Notes: generated by a model from the sequence alone, not told the origin. Counted from the first letter of the stretch, positions 17,270 to 25,847 are shown. The stretch is DNA of 55,447 nucleotides from Actinomycetota bacterium (GCA_014377015.1 JACMQL010000045.1:1-55447), one strand, 5' to 3'. Translations and numbers: made by a program.

Positions 17270-17677
17270 ATGAAAACTAACTTCCGTCTTTTCTTTGGTT
17301 TCGCTTTCTTTTACTTTGTCGTGACCATTGTGTATTGGCTCGTGGGTGGGGAAGCAGTAGGAATTACTGCAATGGGGCTAAGTAGCGGCCTAGCTGCCTT
17401 GGTTGCCTTCTATCTCTGGTATTCGGCCAAGCAGCAAGGCGGGATGTTGCCAGAAGATGATGTCAACGGTGAAATTGCCGACGGCGCCGGCGATCTCGGT
17501 TTTTTTAGCCCGCATTCATGGTGGCCGCTACCGCTGGCCTTCTCAGCGTGCCTGGCTGGTTTAGGGTTGCTTATTGGTTGGTGGTTGGCGCTGATTGGCA
17601 TTGGAGCCCTCGTGGTGAGCATCGTCGGTTTCGTTACTGAATACGAAAAGCCTTCCTCCAACGTCAATCAACACTAA
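17270..17677 (+). CDS. ctaF: Cytochrome c oxidase polypeptide IV (CtaF)
   Basis: A small actinobacterial oxidase subunit (135 aa) with four hydrophobic helices, beginning RLFFGFAFFYFVVTIVYWLV. It has the helical-hairpin arrangement of CtaF and the conserved HSWWPLPLAFS segment before the second pair. It stabilises the aa3 oxidase in the bcc-aa3 supercomplex. It is the last gene of ctaC-ctaD-ctaF and ends at a hairpin shared with the convergent CuA-domain gene. Confidence 0.93.
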   Translation: MKTNFRLFFGFAFFYFVVTIVYWLVGGEAVGITAMGLSSGLAALVAFYLWYSAKQQGGMLPEDDVNGEIADGAGDLGFFSPHSWWPLPLAFSACLAGLGLLIGWWLALIGIGALVVSIVGFVTEYEKPSSNVNQH

Positions 17678-17723
17678 GTCCTTTCCCGCACAATCTTGTT
17701 CGGGGTGCGGGAAATTAGGACTT
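17676..17723. terminator. Hairpin between ctaF and the convergent CuA gene (bidirectional terminator candidate)
   Basis: AAGTCCT plus TTCCCGCA on the left pairs with TGCGGGAA and AGGACTT on the right: 15 base pairs interrupted by a 3-base bulge, around a 15-base loop. It overlaps the last codons of both genes. No long T tract follows on either side, so termination strength is uncertain. Confidence 0.6.
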
Positions 17724-18389
17724 AAGGCCCGCCAAGTACTTGAGGTAGTCGGCCTCAGATACCACCTCAACGGTGAAGGTCATGGTCGCGTGACCGCGGC
17801 CGCAGGAGATATTGCACGACGAGGGATAAGTCCCGACCTTGTCGGGGGTGAACTCCACGTTGGCCTTGTTGCCTGGCAGGGTCTCTTTATCAATTAAAAG
17901 TCCGGGAATCCAGAATCCGTGGGTGACATCCGAGGAATTAGTAAGGGTGAGTTGCACGAGTTTTCCAACCGGCAAGAACAAAATCTTGGACTTTGCGGGA
18001 TCACTTTTTAGGGCCCCCTTGACTCCATCGAGGAGGTAGGAGAAATTGAAAAACCAAGAGCCCGTGCTGACATTTATCGCGTAGGCACTCTGTGTCGAAG
18101 CAACAGGGGCTAGCTTGGTTTTAGGTGATGGGCTGGTCGCGGATGGGTTTGGAGTCGCAGCCTTCTTTTTAGGTGCAGCACTTGGTGAGCTCGCTTTCGT
18201 ACCAAGGGACTTCTTCCAGATGAGTTTAGATCCGACCTTTGTGCACGTCGCCGAAAAAGTCTCTATTTTGATCTTCTGGTTGATGGTCTTGCACGGACCG
18301 CCGACGCGGTCGGTGGCTGCGAACGATTGTGGTGTGGCGACAGAGATCAGGAAGGTGGCGAATAATCCGAGGGAAATGAAACGTTTCAT
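17715..18389 (-). CDS. Secreted free-standing CuA-type cupredoxin protein (CtaC paralogue without membrane helices)
   Basis: A 224-residue exported protein. Residues 1-~25 form a signal peptide (MKRFISLGLFATFLI...QSFAAT). Then come a cysteine pair region ending KLIWKK, a Ser/Pro/Ala/Lys-rich linker (about 63-95), and a cupredoxin domain. That domain closely resembles CtaC's CuA domain: His157 in DVTHGFWIP, and Cys192, Cys196, His200 and Met203 in CNISCGRGHATM, with the same spacing (35 residues from His to Cys). All these CuA ligands are kept, but there are no membrane helices. The start at 18389 gives a clean signal peptide and a -10 box six bases upstream. It follows qcrB by 91 bases on the same strand. 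It could shuttle electrons or copper for the oxidase; the role is unknown. Confidence 0.82.
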   Translation of the reverse strand: MKRFISLGLFATFLISVATPQSFAATDRVGGPCKTINQKIKIETFSATCTKVGSKLIWKKSLGTKASSPSAAPKKKAATPNPSATSPSPKTKLAPVASTQSAYAINVSTGSWFFNFSYLLDGVKGALKSDPAKSKILFLPVGKLVQLTLTNSSDVTHGFWIPGLLIDKETLPGNKANVEFTPDKVGTYPSSCNISCGRGHATMTFTVEVVSEADYLKYLAGLKS

Positions 18390-18441
18390 CTCCCAAGGAT
18401 AACCTCTTGCCAGTGTCCAGACCAGTTCGGGCGCTGGACAC
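18390..18441 (-). promoter_or_regulatory. Promoter and palindrome upstream of the CuA gene
   Basis: On the minus strand TATCCT (plus 18396-18401) ends six bases before the ATG, the leaderless layout also seen at ctaC. Just upstream lies an 8-bp palindrome, GTGTCCAG (18413-18420) and CTGGACAC (18434-18441), with a 13-base spacer. It lacks a T tract, so it could be an operator rather than a qcrB terminator. Confidence 0.45.
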
Positions 18442-18480
18442 CACGCTGCGGGTCGATTACCGCCGTGGTGAGTTTGGTTA

Positions 18481-20067
18481 CTAGTGGTGCTCGATCTCCT
18501 TGAGATCCTCACTCGTTGGCTTAGGGATCTGTTCCGTCACGGCCGCGCTCATCCGCGCGCGAAGTTTGGCGCGTAGAGCCTTGGGTCGCCGAACGCCGGC
18601 TCCATCTTCCAGAGGGAGGTCCAAGGCGGGAATCTGTTCATGGGAAGCCAAGGTGTATGCCTTTTCAGCCGAGAGGGGTTCGTGGACTTCCACAAATTCA
18701 CCATGTGGAAGGCGCACCAGACGGCCTGTTTCGCGCCCATGGAGGATCAGGTCGCGATCGGCCCGTTGCAGGGAAAGACAGAGTCGCTTGGTGATGACGA
18801 AGGCCAGCGGAGGCAGTACAAAGACGCCGATACGGCTCGCCCACGTGATTTGGTTGATCGTAAGTGAGAAGTGAGTGGCGAGCAGATCGTTGCCACCAGT
18901 CATCAGCGTTACCAAGATGAAGGTCAGGGACATGGCACCAATTGCAGTGCGAGTTGGAGCGTTACGGGGCCGATCGAGTATGTGGTGCTCTCGCTTATCG
19001 CCCGTCAGCCAACTCTCAATGAATGGATAGAGAGCCATTGCGGTGAAAAGAATGCCAGGAACGATGAGGCCCGGAATTAGAATGTTCCACGAGATGGTGT
19101 GACCAAATATGTAGCTCTCCCATGGCGGTGCCATTCGAACCAGCCCGTCGAGCCATCCCATGTACCAGTCAGGCTGCGAACCCGCCGAAATTTGTGCTGG
19201 GGTGTAAGGACCGTAGAGCCAGATCGGGTTGATGGAGGCGACTGCTGCGATGAAGGCGGTCACGCCAAATACGATGAAGAAGAATCCACCAGCTTTTGCC
19301 ATGTAGACCGGCATGAGCGGGTAGCCCACGACGTTCTTCTCGGTTCGCCCCGGACCTGGATATTGGGTGTGCTTCTGGTACCACACCAGCATCAAGTGCG
19401 CAGTAATCAAGGCGAGGAAGATGCCGGGCAGCAGCAGTACGTGGACAGTGAATATTCGCGGAATGAAAGCTTCGCCAGGGAAGGGTCCACCAAAAGCAAA
19501 GAAAGCAAGGTATGAGCCGACCACAGGAATTGACTGAATGATCGCTTCTGCGATTCGAATACCCGTGCCGGACAATAAATCGTCCGGGAGCGAGTATCCG
19601 AGGAAGCCTTCAACGATGCCCAAAGTGAGTAGGCCGATTCCAAGGATCCAGTTGAATTCGCGGGGCTTGCGGAAAGCTCCCGTAAAGAACACGCGCATCA
19701 GGTGGGCAACGATCGCCACCATGAATAGCAAGGCTGCCCAGTGATGAATTTGGCGCATTAAGAGTCCGCCTCGAACATCGAAGGATATATCGAGGGTAGA
19801 AGCGTAAGCCGCGGACATCTTGATTCCACTTAGGGGCTCGTAGCTTCCGTTGTAGAGGACTTCGCGCTGTGAAGGATCAAACCAGAAGGTGAGAAATACA
19901 CCGGTGAGCAACAAGATGACGAAAGAATAAAGGGCGATTTCGCCCAGCATAAAAGACCAATGGTCTGGGAAAACCTTATTGAGATTCTTTTTCAGCCATT
20001 TCGCCGCACCCGTGCGCTCATCAACATAGTTAGCAACAGTGCCTACAACTTTCTCACTCTTTTTCAT
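18481..20067 (-). CDS. qcrB: Cytochrome bc1 complex cytochrome b subunit
   Basis: The quinol-oxidising membrane subunit of the bcc complex (528 aa). Eight or so membrane helices are seen. Landmarks are the first heme-ligand helix MRQIHHWAALLFMVAIVAH, the second RIFTVHVLLLPGIFLALITAH, and the quinol-site segment GYSLPDDLLSGTG, followed by the actinobacterial C-terminal cytoplasmic extension. The ATG at 20067 overlaps the qcrA stop (TAATG) and fixes the start; the longer frame upstream is not used. It is the last of the ctaE-qcrC-qcrA-qcrB set. Heme b transfers electrons across the membrane while the Rieske protein takes the other electron to cytochrome c. Confidence 0.96.
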   Translation of the reverse strand: MKKSEKVVGTVANYVDERTGAAKWLKKNLNKVFPDHWSFMLGEIALYSFVILLLTGVFLTFWFDPSQREVLYNGSYEPLSGIKMSAAYASTLDISFDVRGGLLMRQIHHWAALLFMVAIVAHLMRVFFTGAFRKPREFNWILGIGLLTLGIVEGFLGYSLPDDLLSGTGIRIAEAIIQSIPVVGSYLAFFAFGGPFPGEAFIPRIFTVHVLLLPGIFLALITAHLMLVWYQKHTQYPGPGRTEKNVVGYPLMPVYMAKAGGFFFIVFGVTAFIAAVASINPIWLYGPYTPAQISAGSQPDWYMGWLDGLVRMAPPWESYIFGHTISWNILIPGLIVPGILFTAMALYPFIESWLTGDKREHHILDRPRNAPTRTAIGAMSLTFILVTLMTGGNDLLATHFSLTINQITWASRIGVFVLPPLAFVITKRLCLSLQRADRDLILHGRETGRLVRLPHGEFVEVHEPLSAEKAYTLASHEQIPALDLPLEDGAGVRRPKALRAKLRARMSAAVTEQIPKPTSEDLKEIEHH

Positions 20068-21056
20068 TATGAACGCTCCCAAAAACTTGGGCCGACTGGC
20101 TGATTGAAGGGCTTTCGCGCAATCAAGTAACCCTCGGTGTCGACGGTGATTTCCAATTGCGGAAGTGGGCGTGCCGCAGGCCCAAAAATTACTTTGGCAG
20201 CCTGCGGGACGTCGAATGTGGATTGATGGCAAGGACAGAGCAAATGCTTAGTTTGTTGCTCGTACAGGGCAACCGCGCATCCCATATGCGTACAAATCTT
20301 GGAGAAGGCGATGATGCCTTCATGCGTCCATGACAAACGCTCGGGAGAGAGTTGGAACTCTTCGGGGCGGATGCGGATAAGCAAGACAGCGTCCTTGGCG
20401 ATGTTGTTGAGAGTGCGCTCCTCGCCAGGAGTGAGTTCAGGTAGAACTTGCGCGACAGCGCCGATTTCAAGATCCGATGCCTTGATTGGTCGATCACCTG
20501 GATCTGTGACAAGACGCGTGCCGGATTTCCAACTTGTCTCTTCCAGGCTTTTCTTCGGAAGCGGACCGAGGTCGCGCAGCAGGATGAGCGGAGAAACGCT
20601 GACGAGTCCGAGGGCAAGCCCCAGAGTACGTTTGATTAACGAGCGCCGCGGTAGACCTGATGATGCACCACGCGCTTTAAAAGTTGCAAGGAAATCTTGG
20701 CGATCAACTTCTTCAGATCGCAACTCATGTCGCTCTGCAACCTCTTCCGTATCTGGCATCAACGTTTTCGCCCAATGAACTGCACCGAGTCCGATAAAAA
20801 GTGTTGCGGCAGCTAGACCCAACCCAAGGAAGAGTTGTTGTGCGTTCGTCGAACCCATCACGGGTACAAAGATGAACTTGTCACTCGGAACAAAAACGTA
20901 GGCAACTATGAAGCCCACGGTTCCAACCACGGAGAGCATGAACAAGATTGAGACTTGTCGTTCTGCCTTATCCGCAGCTGCAGGATCATGGTCGGCTTTG
21001 CGGTGTACGTGATCTGGAAGCCCTGGATCAGACAGACGCTCAACTTCTTTCGACAT
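20067..21056 (-). CDS. qcrA: Cytochrome bc1 complex Rieske iron-sulfur subunit
   Basis: A 329-residue Rieske protein of the actinobacterial type, with three hydrophobic segments in the N-terminal half and a C-terminal [2Fe-2S] domain. Cluster ligands are Cys255 and His257 in CTHMGC, and Cys274 and His277 in CPCH; Cys260 and Cys276 form the usual stabilising disulfide. It accepts one electron from quinol and passes it to QcrC. Three bases separate it from qcrC, and it overlaps qcrB by one base. Confidence 0.96.
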   Translation of the reverse strand: MSKEVERLSDPGLPDHVHRKADHDPAAADKAERQVSILFMLSVVGTVGFIVAYVFVPSDKFIFVPVMGSTNAQQLFLGLGLAAATLFIGLGAVHWAKTLMPDTEEVAERHELRSEEVDRQDFLATFKARGASSGLPRRSLIKRTLGLALGLVSVSPLILLRDLGPLPKKSLEETSWKSGTRLVTDPGDRPIKASDLEIGAVAQVLPELTPGEERTLNNIAKDAVLLIRIRPEEFQLSPERLSWTHEGIIAFSKICTHMGCAVALYEQQTKHLLCPCHQSTFDVPQAAKVIFGPAARPLPQLEITVDTEGYLIARKPFNQPVGPSFWERS

Positions 21057-21059
21057 TAA

Positions 21060-21851
21060 CTATCTCGCTTTCGTTGCTAGCCAGACTGATATACCGATCA
21101 AGAGACCGATTCCCAGTGTCCAAATTAATAATCCTTCACTGACAGGGCCAGTGCGTCCCATGGATGCACCGCCTAAATTTGGTTCGTTTTGTGCTGACAC
21201 GATCCACTTGATGATCGACAATTTTTCTTCCGGAGTCACTACTTTGTCAGAGAACACTGGCATTGATTGAGGTCCGGTGATCATCGCTTCATAGATTTGC
21301 ACGGGTGTGGAATCCATAAGTGACGGCGCATATTTTCCGCGGGAAAGCGCACCGCCTTGTCCGGCAAAGTTGTGACACATCGCGCAGTTCGATCGAAATA
21401 ACTCACCGCCTTCGGCAGTGTTTCCATCGCGTGCATATTCAACTACTGCCTCAGTCGGGATCGCCGGTCCGGGTGCAAGTGAGGCAACATATACTGCCAA
21501 GGCAGCCACCTCTTCTGGCGTGTAAAGAGGCTTTTTACGCATAGCTTGTTGGCTCATATCAGCCATTGGCATTCGACCTGTGCCCACTTGAAAATCAACC
21601 GATGCCGCGCCTACTCCGATTAGTGATGGCGCAATCGATCCACCTTCTGCATTTAATCCATGGCAGGAGGAGCATCCTCTGAGAAAGATTTGGCGTCCCT
21701 CATCGATTGCGGTCGTCTTGGCAAATGAATTGGTCGACAACTTCGGAGTTGCATTCGCAACTGAGTACGTAGTACCGATCATGAAAAGTGCGAATAGCAA
21801 AAGCATCGGGCCCGCAAAACGATGGCGGCGATATTTCGAGAGGTGCCTCAC
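21060..21851 (-). CDS. qcrC: Cytochrome bc1 complex di-heme cytochrome c subunit
   Basis: A membrane-anchored di-heme c-type cytochrome (263 aa) that replaces a soluble cytochrome c in the bcc-aa3 supercomplex. Two heme motifs are clear: CSSCH in the first domain and CAMCH in the second, each followed by a Gly-rich stretch. Axial Met candidates lie in GRMPMADM and GPQSMPVF. An N-terminal signal/anchor (about 10-33) and a C-terminal membrane helix (TLGIGLLIGISVWLATKAR) frame the domains. The start is GTG at 21851 with AAGGA upstream. It follows ctaE by 17 bases. Confidence 0.96.
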   Translation of the reverse strand: MRHLSKYRRHRFAGPMLLLFALFMIGTTYSVANATPKLSTNSFAKTTAIDEGRQIFLRGCSSCHGLNAEGGSIAPSLIGVGAASVDFQVGTGRMPMADMSQQAMRKKPLYTPEEVAALAVYVASLAPGPAIPTEAVVEYARDGNTAEGGELFRSNCAMCHNFAGQGGALSRGKYAPSLMDSTPVQIYEAMITGPQSMPVFSDKVVTPEEKLSIIKWIVSAQNEPNLGGASMGRTGPVSEGLLIWTLGIGLLIGISVWLATKAR

Positions 21852-21868
21852 GAATTCAGTCCTTCCAG

Positions 21869-22495
21869 TTACTTAATCAAGTAAATTGCGGAGAAAAGTG
21901 CGATCCAAACAACATCAACGAAGTGCCAGTAGTACGAGACCACGATTGCCGTTGTCGCTTGCGAGTGCGAAAAAGTTCGCGCCTTGCTAACGCGAATAAT
22001 CACAAGCAGGAAGGCGATGAGCCCACCTGTTACGTGCAATCCGTGAAATCCAGTTGCAATGTAGAAAACAGAACCGTAGGCGTTCGACGAAAGACTTAAA
22101 CCCTCTTGCACAAGAGTGGCGTACTCGTAAATTTGACCACCGACGAAGAAAGCTCCCATAAGAAATGTGAGTGCAAACCATTCGCGCATTCCCCAACTTG
22201 ATATTTTCAGGAGCGAACCTTTACGTTGGTATTGGAAACGCTCGGCTGCGAATACTCCGAATTGGCAGGTAACCGAGGAGAGCACGAGTACTGTGGTGTT
22301 AAGTGTGGCGAAAGGAATGTTGAGCATCTCTGTTGACTCAAGCCACACTGATGGTCCTTGTACTCCGCGCGTGGTGAAGTAGATTGCGAAGAGCGCGGCG
22401 AAGAACATGAGCTCACTAGAAAGCCACACGATTGTTCCTACCGCCACTAAATTCGGACGGTTTATTTTTGTGGTCGTGACACTGGTGCTAGACAT
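21869..22495 (-). CDS. ctaE: Cytochrome c oxidase subunit III
   Basis: A 208-residue membrane subunit of aa3 oxidase. It has five predicted helices, an N-terminal [14 protein letters not shown] segment and the typical [14 protein letters not shown] and [10 protein letters not shown] motifs. Its position ahead of qcrC-qcrA-qcrB, rather than with ctaCDF, is the normal actinobacterial arrangement. AATAAT lies seven bases before the ATG on the minus strand and could be the -10 box of a leaderless operon transcript. The 153-base gap to the divergent receiver gene holds no other gene that I can see. Confidence 0.95.
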   Translation of the reverse strand: MSSTSVTTTKINRPNLVAVGTIVWLSSELMFFAALFAIYFTTRGVQGPSVWLESTEMLNIPFATLNTTVLVLSSVTCQFGVFAAERFQYQRKGSLLKISSWGMREWFALTFLMGAFFVGGQIYEYATLVQEGLSLSSNAYGSVFYIATGFHGLHVTGGLIAFLLVIIRVSKARTFSHSQATTAIVVSYYWHFVDVVWIALFSAIYLIK

Positions 22496-22636
22496 GGAGG
22501 TGATTATTCCCGAATTGTGGAAAATTGCTTAACCGTGGTCATATTTACTCGGCGAGTCTTGCGGATCTGGGCGTGAAACGGGTCACTCGGAGAAGAATCG
22601 CAAGGCGGAACTGGGAGCTATCGACTTCCTGGGGCT

Positions 22637-22648
22637 TAGACTCCCACC
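22637..22648 (+). promoter_or_regulatory. -10 element of a probable leaderless promoter for the orphan receiver gene
   Basis: TAGACT (22637-22642) ends six bases before the ATG at 22649, without a ribosome site between. Confidence 0.55.
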
Positions 22649-23089
22649 ATGGAATCGACCTCTCTGCATACTCGGGTACTAATCTATTCAGACGATATCG
22701 AAGTCAGAGATACCATCCGCACCGCGCTAGGCGCTGCCATCGCCGCAGATATGCCCAAAAACGAGATTCATGAGTTTGCCACAGCCGATGCCCTGCACGC
22801 CTACATCGACGAGAAAGGCCCGCACGGTCAAGCGAGGGCCGATCTGATCATTTTGGACGCTGAAGCTGTGCCTGAAGGAGGCATGGGTATTGCCCGTCAA
22901 TTCAAAGATGAAATCTTCAATTGCCCGCCGATTCTTCTAGTTGTTGCGCGCGCCGATGACGCGTGGCTGGCTCGTTGGTCGCGCGCCGATGCCACTCTTA
23001 TCCATCCCATCGACCCGTTTACTTTCGCAGCCTCGGCAGAAGCCCTACTGCGCGCTCACTCTGCCGCTATCGCCGGGGCCAGCCTGTAG
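22649..23089 (+). CDS. Orphan receiver-domain protein
   Basis: A 146-residue single-domain protein resembling response-regulator receivers. It has the acidic pair (YSDD, residues ~14-17) and the probable phospho-acceptor Asp in LIILDAE, followed by a PEGGMGI segment like the usual PxxxG. At the position of the nearly universal Lys-Pro, the protein reads LIHPIDP, so the lysine appears to be His. No output domain and no adjacent histidine kinase are present. Actinobacteria often carry such a gene beside trpD. It may be a pseudo-receiver signalling without standard phosphorylation; function unknown. Confidence 0.72.
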   Translation: MESTSLHTRVLIYSDDIEVRDTIRTALGAAIAADMPKNEIHEFATADALHAYIDEKGPHGQARADLIILDAEAVPEGGMGIARQFKDEIFNCPPILLVVARADDAWLARWSRADATLIHPIDPFTFAASAEALLRAHSAAIAGASL

Positions 23090-23110
23090 TTCAGGCGCCG
23101 TCTTGCAAAC

Positions 23111-24163
23111 ATGACATCACTCGCTTTTTCCTGGATTGAAAATCTGGAGTTACTGGAGAGCAAGCACGAGTTGAGTAAAGAGCGCATCCAATGGTCAATG
23201 CGCGAAATACTCGAAGGTCGAGCCGATATTTCACAGATCAAAGCATTTCTGCTTGCCTTGAAGACGAAAGGTGAGAGCGCACAAGATGTCGGTGCGCTGG
23301 TTGAAGAAATGTATCGACACGCCGCCCCGATCACTATTGCAGACCGAGCGGTAGACACTGTTGGAACGGGCGGCGACGTTGCGCACACGATCAATATTTC
23401 GACCACGGCGGCCATCATTGCCGCCGCCGCGGGTGCGCGAGTTGTCAAACATGGAAATCGGGCGGCGACTTCGCGTTCGGGTGCGGCCGATTTATTGGAA
23501 GCTCTCGGTGTTGCAATTATGCTCAACGGAGCGCAAGTTGAAGAGTGCGTGAAGAATTTAGGAATCGGATTTTGCTTTGCGCCGATGTTTCATCCCGCGA
23601 TGCGACATGCAGGTCCGGCACGGAAGGAATTGGGAGTGCCGACCGTATTCAATATTTTGGGTCCACTCGCGAACCCTGCCAGACCTCAAGCCGCAGCAAT
23701 CGGAGTGGCAAGTGAAAAGATGCTTCCTGTCATGGCCGAAGTGCTGGCAAAACGAGGCGTCGATGGATTTGTTTTCCGTGGAGATGATGGATTAGACGAA
23801 ATCACTTTGACTACGTCGACGACGATGCTTGAAATTGTCTCTGGTGATATTACTTATTCGTCTATAGATCCTAAAGACTTTGGTATAAATCATTCCCCGT
23901 TATCGGAAATTGTCGGCGGGGATCCGCAAGAGAATGCGCGTATCACAACTGCGATCTTTGCCGGTGAACGAGGCGCTCCACGAGATTGTGTTGTGCTAAC
24001 TGCAGCGGCAACTATTGCTGCTTATCGTGGAGAAGGAAATCTTTCAGTGGTTGAGCGAATGAGTCGTGGCGTGATTGAGGCCAGCGCTGCAATTGATAAT
24101 GGTGGAGCAGCAAATCTACTTTCGCGATGGATAGAACTTTCTCAAAAACTTTCCATGTCTTGA
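23111..24163 (+). CDS. trpD: Anthranilate phosphoribosyltransferase
   Basis: TrpD attaches phosphoribose from PRPP to anthranilate, the second step of tryptophan synthesis. The 350 aa protein carries the PRPP-binding GTGGDVAHTINIST motif, KHGNRAATSRSGAADLLEALG, and the substrate-binding FAPMFHPAMRH and NILGPLANPARP segments, in the normal order. No other trp gene is in the window, so the pathway is scattered, as in M. tuberculosis. No clear ribosome site is seen before the ATG at 23111. Its 3' end overlaps the convergent nuclease gene by 22 bases. Confidence 0.95.
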   Translation: MTSLAFSWIENLELLESKHELSKERIQWSMREILEGRADISQIKAFLLALKTKGESAQDVGALVEEMYRHAAPITIADRAVDTVGTGGDVAHTINISTTAAIIAAAAGARVVKHGNRAATSRSGAADLLEALGVAIMLNGAQVEECVKNLGIGFCFAPMFHPAMRHAGPARKELGVPTVFNILGPLANPARPQAAAIGVASEKMLPVMAEVLAKRGVDGFVFRGDDGLDEITLTTSTTMLEIVSGDITYSSIDPKDFGINHSPLSEIVGGDPQENARITTAIFAGERGAPRDCVVLTAAATIAAYRGEGNLSVVERMSRGVIEASAAIDNGGAANLLSRWIELSQKLSMS

Positions 24164-25812
24164 GTGCTGTAATCCTTAGTCCTTAATTTAGCCATTGCGT
24201 GGTGTGCTGCACCACCACCAAATATGGGCGAGCTCCACTTCGCATCGAGACTAACAATGCGAATGCCCGAAGAATCAAGGTATGTGAGAATTTTTTCAAC
24301 TTCCTCGTACGTTGAAGCGGGAAGAAGTGAATCCGATCCCGCAACAACTTCGGAAGTTGCAATCAGAGATTCAAGGGTATGCCGCATTTCAATCCCGATT
24401 GAGGATCGAGCGGTACCTGCTAACCGCCCATAACGGATGCACACAAATTCCCAAAGTGAACCTTCAGAAGCATCGATACGTAGTGCGGCAACGAGTTCTG
24501 GAATGAGTGTCAGAGAACGTATTCGTGAACCCCGTGAGAGTCCGCGCACAAGGGCTCCGAGTTGGTTACGAACAGTTGCTGCTTGTTCGTATTTCTCATC
24601 CAGCGCCAAATCTGTCATGCGTTGAGTTAGCGCTTCGACGACCGGCCGGACATCACAGGGATCAAAATCATTCGAATCGACCAAGCAAAGATGAATCGCA
24701 TCAATGGCAAGGTTGGCTTCATCTCGGCCCGCGAATGGACCAATCCACGCGCGACTCTCAGTCAAGGATCCAGATCCGCGCACCAACGTGAATCGAGGAG
24801 AAGATCCATTACGCAGAGTTGCCCAGGTGGCACGCTCTTGAGATTTTGATCGCCGGTTGTAAGGGGGTCGCTTTTCGGAAATCAAACGCAATTCGCGCAC
24901 TTGCGACTCAAGGACAGTTGCGCAGGAAATTGCGTCGATATGATCGGTGAGAGCGATCATCTCAAAAATTCGTTTTCGACTTTCGGCAGCAGTAAAATAT
25001 GTCCGCACGCGGGTTCGGACATCTCGTGATGTACCGACGTAAAGAACTTCGTTCTTGGGACCGCGGAAGATGTAGAGTCCAGGACCCTTAGGCAGGTGTG
25101 CTGCCAGGTGCCGTTTCTCATGTTGAGCTTTAGTGATTCGCCGGCTGAAGCCGACTAATTCTTCAAGGTTGGTAATGCCCATGGAGCCCACGCGGTCTAG
25201 CAATCCATGGAGAACATCTACGGTTGCGCGAGCATCATCTAACGCCCTATGTGTAGGAGAAGTCGCGGTCTTGAAAAATTCTGACAGCGTGGAGAGTTTG
25301 CAATTGGAGACCTCCTCCTTAATCAACACCTGCCGAGCCAGTCGAGCCGTGTCAACTACCTTGAATTTGGGCCATGGGTATTGGAGGACTCCTGCCGCCG
25401 CCTTCAGGAAACCGAGATCAAAGGGGGCGTTGTGAGCAACGATAACCGTCTCGTTCTCCGCGCCGAGAAATTCAAGGAACGCGGGGAATATTTGCGTGAT
25501 CGTGGGTGCTTGCGCGACCATCGCATTAGTAATACCAGTCAGGACGGTAATAAACGGTGGGATGGCAGTACCAGGATTGACCAAACTTTGAAATTCGCCA
25601 ATTACTTCACCGCCGCGCACTTTGACGGCGCCAATCTCTGTAATTGCCGATCCGGCGGTGGGAGAGGCGCCGGAAGTTTCGAGATCAAGAACGACGAAAG
25701 TGGTGTGGGACAGGGGAGTGCCAATATCGTCGAAACTACCCTGCCAAGGTTGGGCACGCGTTGAACTGGATTCATGGGTTCTGCGTACCTGCATGTTAAA
25801 ACCATAGGTCAT
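24142..25812 (-). CDS. DEDDh exonuclease fused to a UvrC-like GIY-YIG nuclease domain
   Basis: A 556-residue two-nuclease protein. Residues ~30-210 form a DnaQ-like 3'-5' exonuclease with Asp/Glu in VVLDLETSG, Asp in AHNAPFDLGF, and the His-Asp pair in THRALDDARATVD (DEDDh type). Residues ~240-330 form a GIY-YIG domain (GPGLYIFRG...VLYVGTSRDVRTRV...). The remainder resembles the UvrC middle region but lacks a helix-hairpin-helix end. M. tuberculosis has such a fusion beside trpD. It probably acts in DNA repair, cutting like Cho/UvrC and trimming. The start may be ATG 25812, or ATG 25794, where TATGGT lies six bases upstream (leaderless layout). Confidence 0.88.
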   Translation of the reverse strand: MTYGFNMQVRRTHESSSTRAQPWQGSFDDIGTPLSHTTFVVLDLETSGASPTAGSAITEIGAVKVRGGEVIGEFQSLVNPGTAIPPFITVLTGITNAMVAQAPTITQIFPAFLEFLGAENETVIVAHNAPFDLGFLKAAAGVLQYPWPKFKVVDTARLARQVLIKEEVSNCKLSTLSEFFKTATSPTHRALDDARATVDVLHGLLDRVGSMGITNLEELVGFSRRITKAQHEKRHLAAHLPKGPGLYIFRGPKNEVLYVGTSRDVRTRVRTYFTAAESRKRIFEMIALTDHIDAISCATVLESQVRELRLISEKRPPYNRRSKSQERATWATLRNGSSPRFTLVRGSGSLTESRAWIGPFAGRDEANLAIDAIHLCLVDSNDFDPCDVRPVVEALTQRMTDLALDEKYEQAATVRNQLGALVRGLSRGSRIRSLTLIPELVAALRIDASEGSLWEFVCIRYGRLAGTARSSIGIEMRHTLESLIATSEVVAGSDSLLPASTYEEVEKILTYLDSSGIRIVSLDAKWSSPIFGGGAAHHAMAKLRTKDYSTQDMESF

Positions 25813-25847
25813 TGATGAGACATTGAGGCGGGTCTAGGCTCAATGGC
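25812..25847 (+). promoter_or_regulatory. Leaderless promoter for the alpha/beta hydrolase
   Basis: TTGATG (25812-25817) and TAGGCT (25835-25840) are 17 bases apart, a good -35/-10 pair. The -10 box ends seven bases before the ATG at 25848, so transcription should begin at the start codon. Confidence 0.65.
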
